From Prorocentrum cordatum (lineage: Eukaryota > Sar > Dinophyceae > Prorocentrales > Prorocentraceae), in NCBI GenBank assembly GCA_963575745.1, contig CAUYUJ010016482.1, positions 480,509-544,508 of the forward strand: a stretch of 64,000 nt of DNA. The letters run 5' to 3'. Positions 9,805 through 20,233 of this stretch are shown one piece after another; positions within the stretch are counted from its first letter, which is position 1; each line of letters starts with the position of its first letter. The notes below the pieces were generated by a model that had not been told where the DNA came from, made no database searches, and saw only the letters and a list, made by a program, of their open reading frames with translations. Both the position numbers and the translations under genes were made by a program.

Positions 9805-11025
9805 GTAAACAAACCCGGGGGCCCTAACGGGCGGGTCGAGGCGGGCGGGACACTAAAGTGTGGGGGCGCGCTCGACTGAGCACGCGTGTGCCCACGCGTG
9901 AACCCTAACGGGCGGGTCCGGTCGGGCGGGCGGACCTAACGGGCGGGACGGGTCGGGTCGGGCCGCGCGGACCCTAACGGGCGGGTCGGGTCGGGCGGGC
10001 GGGGCCTTGAAGTGTGGGTCACGCCCGAGCGACACGCGTGAACCCTAACGGGCGGGTCGGGTGGGGGGCGGACCCTAACGGTCGGGACGGGTCGGGTCGG
10101 GTCGGGTCGGGTCGGGCGGACCCTATCAGGCGGGTCGGGTCGGGTAGGCGGGACACTAAAGCGTTGGGCGCGCCAGAACGAGCACGCGTGAACTTTCACG
10201 GGCGGGTCGGGTCGGGTCGGGCGGACCCTAACGGGCGGGTTGGGTCGGGTCGGGTCGGGCGGACCCTAACGGGCGGGTCGGGTCGGGTGGGCGGGACACT
10301 AAAGTGTGGGGGCGCGCTCGAGTGGACACGCGTGAACCCTAACGGGCGGGTCCGGTCGGGCGGGCGGACCCTAACGGGCGGGACGGGTTGGGCGGGGTCG
10401 GGCGGACCCTAATACGCGGGTCCGGTCGGGTCGGGCGGACCCTAACGGGCGGGACGGGTCTGGTCGGGTCGGGCGGACCCTGTCGGGCGGGTCGGGTCGG
10501 GTGGGCGGGACACTAAAGTGTGGGGGCGCGCTCGAGTGGACACGCGTGAACCCTAACGGGCGGGTCCGGTCGGGCGGGCGGACCCTAACGGGCGGGACGG
10601 GTTGGGCGGGGGCGTGGTCGGGCGGGCGGACCCTAACGGGCGGGACGCGTCTGGTCGGGTCGGGCGGACCCTGACGGGCGGGTCGGGTCGGGCGGGCGGG
10701 GCACTAAAGTGTGGGGCGCGCTCGAGCGAGCACGCGTGAACCCTAACGGGCGGGCCGGGTCGGGCGGGCGGACCCTAACGGGCGGGGCGGATCGGGTCGG
10801 GTCGAGCAAACCTTAACGGGCGGGTCGGGTCGGGCGGGCGGGGGCACTGAAGTGTGGGTCACGCCCGAGCGAGCACGCGTGAACCCTAACGGGCGGGCCG
10901 GGTCGGGCGGGCGGACCCTAACGGGCGGGGCGGATCGGGTCGGGTCGAGCAAACCCTAACGGAGCGAGCACGCGTGAATTTTCACGGGCGGGTCGGGTCG
11001 GGCGGGCGGACCCTGACGGGCGGGA
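9805..11025. repeat. G-rich higher-order array with CCCTAAC and CACTAAAGTG boxes
   Basis: The basic unit is CCCTAACGGGCGGGTCGGG with variable GTCGG extensions. Every 140-215 bp a spacer recurs with the boxes CACTAAAGTGTGGGG, GCGCTCGAG and CACGCGTGAA (starts near 9850, 10004, 10151, 10294, 10508, 10703 and 10843). Many units carry four or more GGG runs separated by 1-2 bases on the plus strand, the pattern of a G-quadruplex. CCCTAAC resembles but does not equal a telomere unit. Confidence 0.9.
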
Positions 11026-11235
11026 CCATTACGACGACAACGACCACGACGAGGACGACGGCAACGACGGCGACCAGGAGGATGACGACGACAGCGACAA
11101 CGGCGAGTACGGCGACGACGTCAACGGCGAAGACAACGACGACGACGACCACCACGACAATAACACAACGACGACAACGACGTCGACGACGACGACGACT
11201 TCGACAACGAGGAGGACGACGACTACGACGACGAC
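11025..11235. repeat. (ACG)n/(GAC)n tract
   Basis: Imperfect ACG triplets directly abut the end of the G-rich array. Confidence 0.9.
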
Positions 11236-11344
11236 TCCCCTTCCTCCCATTCCCCTCCTGGTCGCCCTTCTCCATTTCCCTCGCGGTCTTGCCTTTCCTG
11301 TCCTCCTCTGGGCCGCGGCCCTCTCCCGGGATCCATGCCCGTCG

Positions 11345-11545
11345 CCCGCGGTTGGCTTTCGCCTGGGTTGGTTTTCGCGCGGTTGGCTTTCGCCCTGGTT
11401 GGCTTTCGCCCTGGTTGGCTTTCGCCCGTGCTGGCTTTCGCCGCCCGGGTTGGCTGTCGCCCGGGTTGGCTGTCGCCTGGGCTTGTTTTCGCCAACGAAC
11501 CGGGCGAAACGCACCGGGCGAACACCAACCCGGGCGAAAAGCATC
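11345..11545. repeat. TTGGCTTTCGCC minisatellite, second array
   Basis: Units such as GGTTGGCTTTCGCCCT repeat about ten times in the same orientation as the array at 8600-8815. Confidence 0.9.
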
Positions 11546-11822
11546 TACGCCCTCCTAGTTACCCCCCCCAGAACAGCTTGTCCTAAGGGTTCTCTACGGT
11601 GCCTCTGACGCCCTCTGGTCTCGGGGTTGCCCGGGCCCTCGAAAAGCGGTGGCCGAGCGCGCTTTCCCCCTCTGGTGGCCCCCCCCGGCGCCCCTCCTCC
11701 GACGGCGCCGTCGTGTCGCGGCTGAGGCCCCCCATGGGGCCTCGGCTTGCGGGCCCGGGCCATTCTCCTCCCGCCCCAGCCCCCGACTTTTCGACGAGAA
11801 ATGAGGCCGCTCTAGGAAATCT

Positions 11823-12034
11823 AGGCCTCCCAGATGGGGTCGGAGTACATGGGGTCGAAGGATGGAGCCGCATCGCCAATGCATCGACGATGCGGCTCGA
11901 TGTTGAGCCCGTGTTTCCCCACGCCAACGTCGCCGATGCATCGCGGATGCATCGCCGATGCGTCGGCGATGCATCGGCGATAGGGCGCGATCCCTCGACC
12001 CCATCTACTCCGACCTCATATAGGAGGCCTCTAG
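11823..12034. mobile_element. Inverted-repeat element family A, copy 1
   Basis: The left end AGGCCTCCCAGATGGGGTC, then GGAGTACATGGGGTCG, is mirrored by the right end CGACCCCATCTACTCCG...GGAGGCCTCTAG. The core holds tandem ATCGGCGATGC / GCATCGCCGAT repeats, themselves palindromic. About 210 bp with no coding capacity, so MITE-like or foldback. Confidence 0.8.
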
Positions 12035-12171
12035 GAAAGGAGGGGAACCCTGGGATACACCACCATCGAGGATGGACGCCCCCCCATCGCCCCATCGTGC
12101 ATCCCAGGGCTGGGCCCCAGATTATTTCTGGTCCCTCGACGGGGCCAGGGCGAGGCCAGGTCGATGAGACA

Positions 12172-12313
12172 AGTCCGTTCCAGAGAGCGTTCTCCAAGTG
12201 TTCCCGAACGCTCTGAGACGGCCGCGGCGCCCGAGACATCTTCCAGAGCCGCCAGATCTCATACACTCTCGATGTATCCTCACCCGATCTAGTCCTCGTC
12301 CTCGCTTCGTCTG
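12172..12313. repeat. Dispersed repeat F3, copy a
   Basis: Contains GTTCCAGAG, then GGCCGCGGCGCCCGAGACAT, CCAGAGCCGCC and a TATCCTCACCCGA...TCGTC end. Matches 14108-14237 and 52017-52180 in the same order. Confidence 0.75.
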
Positions 12314-12401
12314 GCTTTCCCCAGCAGCGCCTGCGGTCGCAGGCGCGGGGGTCGGCTCCGGCGGGGTGCGCCGGCCACGCGGCGCGGGGACGGCCAGAAA
12401 A

Positions 12402-12475
12402 GAAGGGAACCACCGCGGGGTCTCATAGATTCTCGATTTATCCTCACCCGAATGCGTCACCGTCCTGGCTTCGTG
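12402..12475. repeat. Dispersed repeat F3, copy b (right half)
   Basis: Only the distal half is present: GATTCTCGATTTATCCTCAC, then CCTGGCTTCGTGTCTTGG. Confidence 0.6.
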
Positions 12476-12541
12476 TCTTGGCCGCGCGAAGCCTGGGCTG
12501 GGGGTCGACATAGTATCCCCTGTGGTCGGCCTGGTGGGCCT

Positions 12542-12697
12542 GGTTTCCACCACCACCACCATAAGTTGGAGGGGGGAAGGAGGTGGAGGATGAGGAGGAG
12601 GAGGAAGAGGAGGAGGAGGAGGAGGAGGAGGAGGAAGAGGAGGAGGAGTACCCCCTCCCCCTCCCCCTCCTGCTTCTGGTGGTGGCGGTGGGAAACA
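12542..12697. mobile_element. GTGG/GGA foldback element, copy 1
   Basis: The left arm GGTTTCCACCACCACCACC, ATAAGTTGGAGGGGG is followed by a GGA tract. The imperfect mirror arm then reads CCCCCTCC...GGTGGTGGCGGTGGGAAAC. Same design as 38586-38707. Confidence 0.65.
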
Positions 12698-12850
12698 ATC
12701 CCACCACGGCCTCTTCCCCGGTACGCACCCGTGTTTCATATCCCTGGTGCAGTCTCTTAGCGGCACCAAGAAGGCCGGGAGAGGCGGCCGCCAGAGAGGC
12801 CGACCCCGCAAGAGCTCCGACCGCCGCGTGTTTTTTGTTTTTGTTGTGCC

Positions 12851-12953
12851 GCCTGGATCTGAGGGGTGGCCCCGCATCTTAGGAGGAGGAGGAGGAGGAG
12901 GAGGAGGAGAAGGAGGAGGAGGAGGAGGCCTGGATCTGAGGGGTGCCCCCCCC
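12851..12953. repeat. (GGA)n tract between direct repeats
   Basis: GCCTGGATCTGAGGGGTG occurs at 12851 and again at 12928, exactly bracketing a GGA tract at about 12880-12927. Confidence 0.9.
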
Positions 12954-12960
12954 ATCTTTC

Positions 12961-13158
12961 TGGGCCCCCCAGATGGGGTCGGAGCAGATATGGGGTCGGA
13001 GGATCGCGCCGCCTCGCCGATGCATCGGCGATGCGGCTCGGTGCGGAGCCCTACTTGCTCCACGCTGGCGCTGCCGATACACCGCCGATCGACGTCGGCG
13101 GTTCGGCGCGATCCCCCGATCCAATCTACTCCGACCCCATCTGGGAGGCCTCTAATCT
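12961..13158. mobile_element. Inverted-repeat element family A, copy 2
   Basis: Left end CCCAGATGGGGTCGGAGCAG; right end CTACTCCGACCCCATCTGG then GAGGCCTCTA. Core with GATGCATCGGCGATGCGG. The terminal arms match copy 1 closely. Confidence 0.8.
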
Positions 13159-13159
13159 T

Positions 13160-14105
13160 GGCCCCTCTCCCCGTCGTAAGCTGCTCCCAGACAGGATCGC
13201 GCCGCAGACAAAAAAGTCACGCTCTGTGTGGCCCCTTTCGGCCTCCCAGGGGGGCCTTCGTCGGGCCGCAGGACTTTGAAACAGCGACTCGGGACGAAGA
13301 GCTGGTCGAGGTGGATCGGGGGGGGGGGGCAGGGGGGGATCGATGGAGGCGGGAAGGGGAGGAGCGGATGAGGGGAACGAGGGGCGCAGGATGCGGGGGG
13401 GGGGGGGAGGATCGCCGCTCGCGGATCGAGGTGCGAGGACCCGGACGGGCCAGGGTCGGGGGACCGCCGCGCTTTGGAAAAGTCAGAACCTTCAGTTTCG
13501 CTTATCCGACCCCCATCCCCATCCCGATCCCCTTCGAGACCACCACCAAATTACCCCCCAAGTTTGGGATACACCCCTCGAAACCCGAGGGGAACGGCCT
13601 ATATCCCCATGCAGGGGGGTACATCGGCCAGTGGGGCCCAGGCCACGCCGCTGGGGATGGGGGTCGGATGAACGATGCTCAGGGGGACCGCGTGTAATCA
13701 GTACGTGGCGTGTCTGGGCTTAAGGTCGGCCACACGAAGAGGGGGCAGGAGGAGGGGGGAGGCCTTCTCAGACGCACCGCTGCTTCTCGGAGGGCGCGGG
13801 CCCTGTCCGTAGACGTACGGCCGGCGCCTTCCGAGAAGCAGCCTCCTTCCAGGATGCCTTCCCCTCCCTCCCCCAACACCCCGGTGCCCGCCGCCGAATC
13901 CATCGTGAGCTTTTTGAAGGCTTGTCCTGGCCTTCTGCCGAGGGGCGGTGGGCCGCAGAGGCTGCACGCTGCACCTCTCCGTGTCGGGGGGGCCTCGTCT
14001 GCCCTTCCGAGTGCCTTTGCCCTGGGCCTCTGCCTTCTGGCGTGTCCCTCGCTCTCCTGCTGCGCTGTCGTCGAAATCATGAGCCTGACCTCGGGTGGGG
14101 CCAGG
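13160..14105. other. No gene seen; G-homopolymers at 13319-13410
   Basis: Long G runs (for example 13319-13328 and 13397-13408) are likely length-variable in assemblies. Frames here show no recognisable protein. Confidence 0.5.
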
Positions 14106-14107
14106 AC

Positions 14108-14237
14108 CGAAGTCCGCTCCAGAACGCTACGAGCCGGCCGCGGCGCCCGCGACATCCTCCAGAGCCGCCGAATCCCAGAGATTCCCCATGTATATCCTTA
14201 CCCGATGTTTTCCTCGTCCTGGCTTCGTCTGAGCTGT
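14108..14237. repeat. Dispersed repeat F3, copy c
   Basis: GCTCCAGAACGCTACGAGC, GGCCGCGGCGCCCGCGACAT, CCAGAGCCGCC and TATCCTTACCCGATGTTTTC appear in the same order as copies a and d. Confidence 0.75.
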
Positions 14238-14484
14238 CGTCGAGGATCCTGAGCCCGACCTCCAGCGCAGCTTGCAGATCTGCATGATCCTAGGAGCTCT
14301 CTGGCCCTTCCGCGGCCGCTTCCTCCTCCCTTCTTGGCTCCTCCATTGCTCAAGCGGACCGGCCGCCATCGGTGACATTGTTGCAAATTTCAATCTTCAG
14401 GATCATAAATGGTGAGGAGGCGTCTCATGCGAAACGCCTGGGCTGCTCGTTCGGCGGGCCTCAGGGCGCGAAAGGGAGGAGTTG

Positions 14485-14681
14485 TTTACCGGGAAGAGGG
14501 GTGAAGGAGGAGGGAGAGGAGAGGGAGGAGGGAGAGGGGGGAGGGGGAGGATGATGAGGAGGGTAATTAGGAGGGGGAAGAGGAGGAGGAGGAGGAGGAG
14601 GAGGAGGAGGACGAGGAGGAGGAGGAGGAGGAGGACGAGGAGGAGGAGGAGGAGGAGGAGGAGGAGGAGGAGGAGGAGTAG
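14485..14681. repeat. (GGA)n tract with GGAGG and GACGAGG variants
   Basis: Purine tract on the plus strand, becoming near-perfect GGA after about 14580. Confidence 0.95.
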
Positions 14682-14689
14682 GGAGATGG

Positions 14690-15055
14690 AACTGCACAGA
14701 CGCTCGATCCCTGCCTTCTCCCGGTCGCGGCCCAGGATCTTAGCAGGGCGAGAATGAGGCTCCCTCCGCCGGGGCCGCCCGCGACCGCGGCCCACGCCGC
14801 CGTCGCTGTCTGTCGTCCGTCACCTGTCTCATAGGAGCAAGAGGTCATGATAATGATAGGTTTCAGGATCTCCAAGATTTCAAGGATTTCCAATACTCCT
14901 TAACGTTCCGCATCGGCCGCGCCGCCAGATACTCTGGAACTCCTGCAAAGTGGTCTGAGCCAGTTTTATCAAGACATAGTTTCGCTTTATTCCTTGGCTG
15001 ACGCCGCACCGCCGACCCCTTGGGGCGGCATCACAAGTGAAAAACAGAGTTTGCG
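14690..15055. other. No gene seen
   Basis: Mixed sequence with a small ATCTCCAAGATTTCAAGG internal duplication near 14868-14895. Confidence 0.5.
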
Positions 15056-15059
15056 GAAC

Positions 15060-15540
15060 GCGCGCGATTTCTGGGGACGGGGGCCTCGTGGGAGCCTCTT
15101 GGGGCCTCGTGGGAGCAACCTCAGGTTTTTTCAGGGCCGCGTGCTCGAAATGTCCATACGTGTTCCCCCTCTGGGCCTCCTCTTGGGGCCGTCCTGGGGC
15201 CCCTCTGGGCCAGTTTGGAGGCTTCTGGGGCCCGTCTTGGAGCCCTCTTGGGGTCCTCTTGGGCTGAAGGCTTCTTGGGCCGTTGTGTGGGCCTCGTGAA
15301 AGCCCAAGAGGCGAATGTGCTAAGAATGTACGTTTTCCCTAGGGCATGGGACGGTTTTTGCTTCTGGAGGGCCTCTTGGGACGCCTTGGTGTCTTCTTGG
15401 GGCGTCTTGGGGGCCTCTGGGGCCGTCTGGAGGCAATCTTGGGCGTCTTGAAGCGATCTTTCGGCGACTTCTAGCCCTCTTAGGCCGTCCAGGGAGCCTT
15501 TTGGGCCCTCTTGGCTCGTTTTGGGCCCCCCTGAAGCTCC
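15060..15540 (+). repeat. 10-bp periodic TTGGGGCCGTC repeat, copy 2
   Basis: Units such as CTTGGGGCGT, CTTGGGGGCC and TCTGGGGCCG follow one another at about 10 bp. A non-repeat module (ATGTACGTTTTCCCTAGGGC, then TTTTTGCTTCTGGAGG at 15327-15370) interrupts it and recurs in other copies. Frames of the WGPSWG type are artefacts. Confidence 0.85.
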
Positions 15541-15880
15541 GAGGGTGCGGCCGGCACTTTTGCCCCCCCTCCCCGCCCTTTAAACCGGCCCGACCAGGCT
15601 CCGGGGGAAGGGGTTATGGGGATGGGAACCAGCTCACACGCCGTGACCCCAAAAGGTCGGCGGATTCGAATAATCTCAGCTTGTGATTAACAGATGACCC
15701 CCCTGGGGCTGATGAGTAGACACCGCGGGGCGCGAAACATGTTTTTCAATCACGCGCGCCTAGGGGGTCGTCGCTGGCGCCGCCGAGGGGATTGTGTACC
15801 CCCTGCATGACAGCCTCAAAACGATTACATGTCGTATAGGGTCGTACACATCCGAGGCGAATTGTTTCCCCCGCTCAGGC
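15541..15880. other. No gene seen
   Basis: Unique-looking spacer leading into the TCG array. It contains CAGCGGGCCGGCGCAGCACC-like sequence that recurs at 16700-16735 on the far side of the array. Confidence 0.4.
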
Positions 15881-16048
15881 GTGCGTCGTCGTCGTCTTCT
15901 TCGTCGTCGTCCTCGTCGTCGTCGTTGTCGTCGTCGTCGTCGAGTACAGCGGGCCGGCGCAGCACCCCCCCCGCCGCCATAGGGCATTTGCAGTGCGTCG
16001 TCGTCGTCGTCGCGTCTTCGTCGTCGTCGTCGTATTTGCGTCATAATT

Positions 16049-16123
<75 letters not shown>

Positions 16124-16137
16124 TTTGCGTCATCCTT

Positions 16138-16172
<35 letters not shown>

Positions 16173-16343
16173 TCGTCTTTTTTCTCTTCGTCGTCCTTGC
16201 CGCCGTCGTCGTCGTCTTTCTCTTCGTCGTCCTTGTCGTTGTCTGCGTCGTCGTCGTCGATGTCGGTCGTCGTCGTTGCCGTCGTCGTCCGCAGTGCGTC
16301 GTCGTCGTGGTCGTCGTCGTCGTCGTCGCGTCGTGCTTGTCGT

Positions 16344-16374
<31 letters not shown>

Positions 16375-16419
16375 TTCGTCGTGTCTTCGTCGTCGTCGTC
16401 GTCGTTGTTGTCGTTGTCG

Positions 16420-16458
<39 letters not shown>

Positions 16459-16508
16459 TTGTTGTGGTTTTTATTGTTTTTGTTGTTGTTGCTGTTGTGG
16501 TTGTTGTG

Positions 16509-16564
<56 letters not shown>

Positions 16565-16569
16565 GGTTT

Positions 16570-16622
<53 letters not shown>

Positions 16623-16860
16623 GCTGTTGTTGTTGTTGTTGTTGTTGTCGTTGTCGTTGTCGTTGTCGTCGTCATCGTCGTCATCGTGGTCACTGTCGTC
16701 GTCGATTACAGCGGGCCTGCGCAGCACCCCCCCCCCAGTAGTGCGTCGTCGTCGTCGCCGTCGCCGTCTGCCGTTCGCCGTCCGTTGTTCTCGTCCTCGC
16801 CCTCGTCGATGTCCTCGTCGTCGTTCTCGTCTTCGTCGTCGTCGTCGACGACTATAGAGA
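15880..16860. repeat. (TCG)n/(TTG)n array, about 1 kb
   Basis: TCG triplets on both sides grade into pure TTG triplets in the middle (about 16400-16650). A short segment with ACAGCGGGCC..GCGCAGCACCCC occurs on each side (15945-15970 and 16701-16733). Poly-Asn, poly-Val, poly-Leu and poly-Ser frames here are not genes. Confidence 0.95.
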
Positions 16861-16869
16861 CCACGACAG

Positions 16870-17440
16870 ATGGGGGGAGGAGCACTGCCCGCTTCACTCG
16901 GGTCGGACGACAGGCTGGGGAAGGAAAGGGGGGGTTGCGAATCCTGCTGCGCGGAACTGGTTTCGGTCTCCCCGCCGAGGGGCCAACCCTCGACGCGTGA
17001 CCGCTTTCGGCGCCAGGGGGCGGTCGGAAAATCAGCAGTGTGAGCTGCTGGGCAAATCTGCTCTTGGCCACGCCCCCCTTTCGTCCAGCCCGCCTTGCTC
17101 GCGGGCCCGCGAGGCAGCTGGCGCCCCAATGGCTGCGGCCAGGGCAAAGGAAACGCATCGCTTCGACAGACGGAAAGTGCGGGGGCGAGTGCTGACAGCA
17201 GTTCTTCTCCATGTCAAACAGGTATCGCCCTGGCTCACGGTCCGTGCTTTTGTTGCCTTTGCCTCCCGCCCCCCTTTCCTCCCCTAGTCTGTGTTGTCTG
17301 TCGCCTTCCCGCTGGCGGCTGGGCGTCGGCGCTAATCACTGGCGCCGCCGCCGTTGATTTTCAATTTTGCGGGCGCCACCCCGCGATTCGCCCGAGCAGG
17401 GACACATTTTTTACCACGCGCAAGACAGACTGCATAAACA
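16870..17440. other. No gene seen
   Basis: GC-rich spacer. No frame stands out in composition. Confidence 0.5.
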
Positions 17441-17444
17441 ACAT

Positions 17445-17590
17445 GATTCGGATGTCCGCGCCCATTTTTCAGGATCGGCGCTTGGCCCCCTGGCGGCGCC
17501 TCGGGCGCCGCAGCTGGCGCGTTCCGCGCGCCAGGGAGGGGGTCCAACGCTTGGCCAAGAAATCCGCGCGGACCTCCCGTAACAAGCTTA
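17445..17590. mobile_element. Inverted-repeat element family B, copy 1
   Basis: The right arm CCAAGAAATCCGCGCGGACC is the reverse complement of arms seen in copies at 28.8 and 59.6 kb. The left arm GGATGTCCGCGCCCATTTTT is eroded. The core carries CCCCTGGCGGCGCC...CGCGCGCCAGGGAGGGGGTCC palindromes. About 145 bp with no coding capacity. Confidence 0.75.
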
Positions 17591-17825
17591 TGTTTTGATA
17601 CCGCTTGTTATTTCAGTGGTTCGACCCCGAGGGCCTGAGGACGCGAACCTCGAACTGTGGTGGTTCAGTTTGCGACTCATGTTTTGCATGGCCCAATCCC
17701 TCAGGGCCCCATATTTGAGCCACCAATCGTATGTCGATGACGATGGCGATCATCGTCGTGGTCGCCGTCGTCTTCAGTGTCGGCGTCGGTGGTGGTATTC
17801 GAATGAAGAAGCAACGCAAACACAA

Positions 17826-17966
17826 ACGTTCGAAACGCTTCGCGCATTTGTCGCATCGCCCTTAGGACCCGCAGTCGGCGCCTCTGGCGCCACTCTTGGC
17901 GCGCCCCGCGCGCCAGGGAGGGGGATCCACGGCCGATTCAAACAGAATCCGCACGGACCTCTAAAC
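17826..17966. mobile_element. Inverted-repeat element family B, copy 2
   Basis: Core GGCGCCTCTGGCGCC...GCGCGCCAGGGAGGGGGATCC followed by the right arm AATCCGCACGGACCTCTAAAC. The left arm (near ACGTTCGAAACGCTTCGCG) is diverged. Confidence 0.65.
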
Positions 17967-18177
17967 GTGTAGGCTCATGCAGAATTGTTTGGGGGCTTGG
18001 GCGAAACGAAGAGGATTGTATCCCGAGTCGGAACATATGCGGGTAATTCGTGTTTTCTTCCCTTCGTCCCCACAGCTGGATATTCGCCTCGAGACCTTTG
18101 TCGGGCCGGGCCCCCGAGAGAGGTCCAGGGCGTCCGCGCATCATCGGCACCTCTCTGATCCCCCATACACGCATCCA

Positions 18178-18372
18178 GGCCTCCCACATGGGGTCCGAGC
18201 ACATGGGGTCGGCGGATCGCGCTGCATCGCCGATGCATCGGCGATACGGTTCGATGTGGAGCCCGACTTCCTCCACGCCGACGTCGCCGATGCACCGCCG
18301 ACGTCGCCGATGCATCGCCGATGCGGCACGATCCTCCGACCCCATGAAATCATACTTCAGGGGGCCTCTCAT
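18178..18372. mobile_element. Inverted-repeat element family A, copy 3
   Basis: Left end GGCCTCCCACATGGGGTC, then GAGCACATGGGGTCGGCGG; right end GATCCTCCGACCCCATG then an eroded GGGGCCTCTC. Core with GCATCGCCGATGCATCGGCG. Confidence 0.75.
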
Positions 18373-18613
18373 GTCTCATATATACATGTATATCTAGGGG
18401 TAAGAACCCAAGATCTCTAGATCCTTAGATCCCTACGTATCCTCGGTATCTCTTTGATCCCCCGTATACACGTGCCCCATCCTGGGGGTCCCGTTCCCGT
18501 GGGCCCTCCGGGATGGCTTCGAGTCGTCCGGGCGCCATCGAGGGTTTCGGGGTTGGAGTGTTTCAAGGTTTTCGGACGCTCCCGTTAGCTCCTGGAGGTT
18601 TTCCTTTCTGTCT

Positions 18614-18808
18614 AGGCCTCCCAGATGGGGTCGGAGTAGATGGGGTCGAAGGATCGGTCCGCATCGCCGATGCGGCTCGATGCGGAGACCGAATTTCTTG
18701 ATGCCGATTGCGCCGTTACGTCGCCGACGTCGCCGATGCATCGCCGATGCATTGGCGATGCGGTGCAATCCTCCGACCCCGTCTAGTCGTACCCAGGAGA
18801 TATCTAGT
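18614..18808. mobile_element. Inverted-repeat element family A, copy 4
   Basis: Left end AGGCCTCCCAGATGGGGTC, then GGAGTAGATGGGGTCG, is well kept. Right end ATCCTCCGACCCCGTCTAG is eroded beyond that. Confidence 0.75.
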
Positions 18809-18893
18809 CTCGGAATGCCCTCAACCAGCGCGTCGCTGAGGGCGCACTGGGGGCGCCCGACTCGTCCCGAGTGGCCGCCAGATACCCGAGGTA

Positions 18894-19010
18894 CAGTGGA
18901 GACCCATGCCAAGAAACACCCTGCGTGCCTTCAGGGTGCCCTGGGTTTCTCGGGCTTCGATGATTTTGCCCTGCAGATGGGGTCTCAGGGTTGGGTTTCC
19001 GGTATGTGCC
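18894..19010. repeat. Dispersed repeat F4, copy a
   Basis: ACAGTGGAGACCCATGCC, AAGAAACACCCTGCGTGCC, AGGGTGCCCTGGGTTTCT recur at 39058-39190 with few changes. Confidence 0.8.
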
Positions 19011-19149
19011 CCTCGCACCGTGAAGAAGCCACGACGGAAGACGGGGGCACGTGTTGACCACGTTCGGCCTCTTTGGGGGCCCCGGGGCCGCACACCCTTC
19101 GGGACGAACAGCGGGTCGGTGTCCAGAGCTCCGGGGGTCCACGTTGCTC

Positions 19150-19215
19150 GGGGGCGGCCAAGAGGGGGTGATGACTAGGGGGGGATGTCATGGCGGGGGC
19201 CATGATATCCGTAAG
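19150..19215. repeat. Dispersed repeat F5, copy a
   Basis: GGCCAAGAGGGGGTGATGAC, then TAGGGGGGGATGTCATGGC and GGGGCCATGAT match 43030-43092. Confidence 0.7.
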
Positions 19216-19238
19216 GGCGTGGCGACGCGCGCGCGGCA

Positions 19239-19823
19239 GTGGCCACCGCGCTTCCCGGCAAGTTTTCAGAGGGGCCCAGAGCGATCGAGGAGAGCGATGT
19301 GCAGTGGAAGATCAGGATCCTCGTCGGGGCGGAGCTCGCTTCTGTGGCAGAGCAGGGTACATGCCCCGGCAACCGATACGGCTTCCCGTTAGTTTGGAGG
19401 TTTGGCCGTTCTACGGACACCCAGGAGGTCGAAGGCGTCGACAGCGCACTTCAAGCCATGGTCCGCACAGCCAATCACCTCAAGCGGGAGTTGTGTGTCA
19501 GACAGGCTTCGGGTGGAAAAAATCAGACCATCATCCCCAACGAGGGCGTGGTCCTGCGCAAAGCCGTCTTGGAGCACATGAACATGCCAGATCATCTTAA
19601 TCGGTTTGCTGTTGACAAACGGGAAGTGACGTCGGAGCTCCACTTCGAGAAGTGTTTGGCTGGTCAGGCAGCTCAGTTCCAGCTCGGGGTGGCTGGGAGG
19701 GTCGACGTGAATGTTGGTGTCGCGTTGTGTTTCGCGCGGGTGGCGAGTGTCGACGCCTGTGCTGGATGTTTTGCGTGCTGGTCGCATTGTCGGAACCAGT
19801 TTGCGGCGACCGTCTCGATCTAG
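19239..19823 (+). CDS. Coding-like segment, hypothetical protein
   Basis: A 194-codon frame that is protein-like up to about 19665, including YGFPLVWRFGRSTDTQEVEG, VDSALQAMVRTANHLKREL, VLEHMNMPDHLNRFAVDKRE and VTSELHFEK. After that it becomes GT-rich and less convincing, which may mark an exon end or loss of the gene. No motif or family is recognised. It shares strand with the further coding-like segments to 23.4 kb and could be a 5' exon of the same gene. The annotated ATG is not supported by anything except the frame. Confidence 0.4.
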   Translation: MATALPGKFSEGPRAIEESDVQWKIRILVGAELASVAEQGTCPGNRYGFPLVWRFGRSTDTQEVEGVDSALQAMVRTANHLKRELCVRQASGGKNQTIIPNEGVVLRKAVLEHMNMPDHLNRFAVDKREVTSELHFEKCLAGQAAQFQLGVAGRVDVNVGVALCFARVASVDACAGCFACWSHCRNQFAATVSI

Positions 19824-20233
19824 ACGATAGGCCAGTCGCGTGAGGACTTGGGAGTACGGGGGGGGCCCGCGCCTCGTCGGCCTCGGAAGCGAGTTTGAGG
19901 CGGCGGTGGCAGGGAGTCAGGGAGGTTCGAAGCGTCCGAGGCCAATGTGGCGCGGGCCATTCCGTCTGCCATGCCGTCGCGCGACTCTTAGGCGGCGTCG
20001 TTTTTACTATTTTGAGCGAAGAGGTAGCACTTGTTGATGCGATAAATCATATGGCTGACATCTTGCGTCCTAGCCATAATTGGGGCACTTTGACGAGGAT
20101 GGACATCTACCGAACGCCTGTCAAGTGGCCCACTCTGCACCGAGCAACGTTGGACCTTACGCAGCAGGAGACCAAATAACGTAGAGTTCATACTGGCAAA
20201 CCTTACCCGAGCACCATACAACGAGCTCCAAGG

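Noticed and set aside
9805-11025. Telomere or subtelomere
   Set aside because: The CCCTAAC motif is embedded in a longer GC-rich unit, is not a pure 6-7 bp tandem, and sequence continues on both sides.
16041-17147. Open frames of poly-Asn, poly-Ser, poly-Val and poly-Leu on both strands
   Set aside because: Products of the TCG/TTG array; all frames are open at once and none has non-repetitive conserved sequence.
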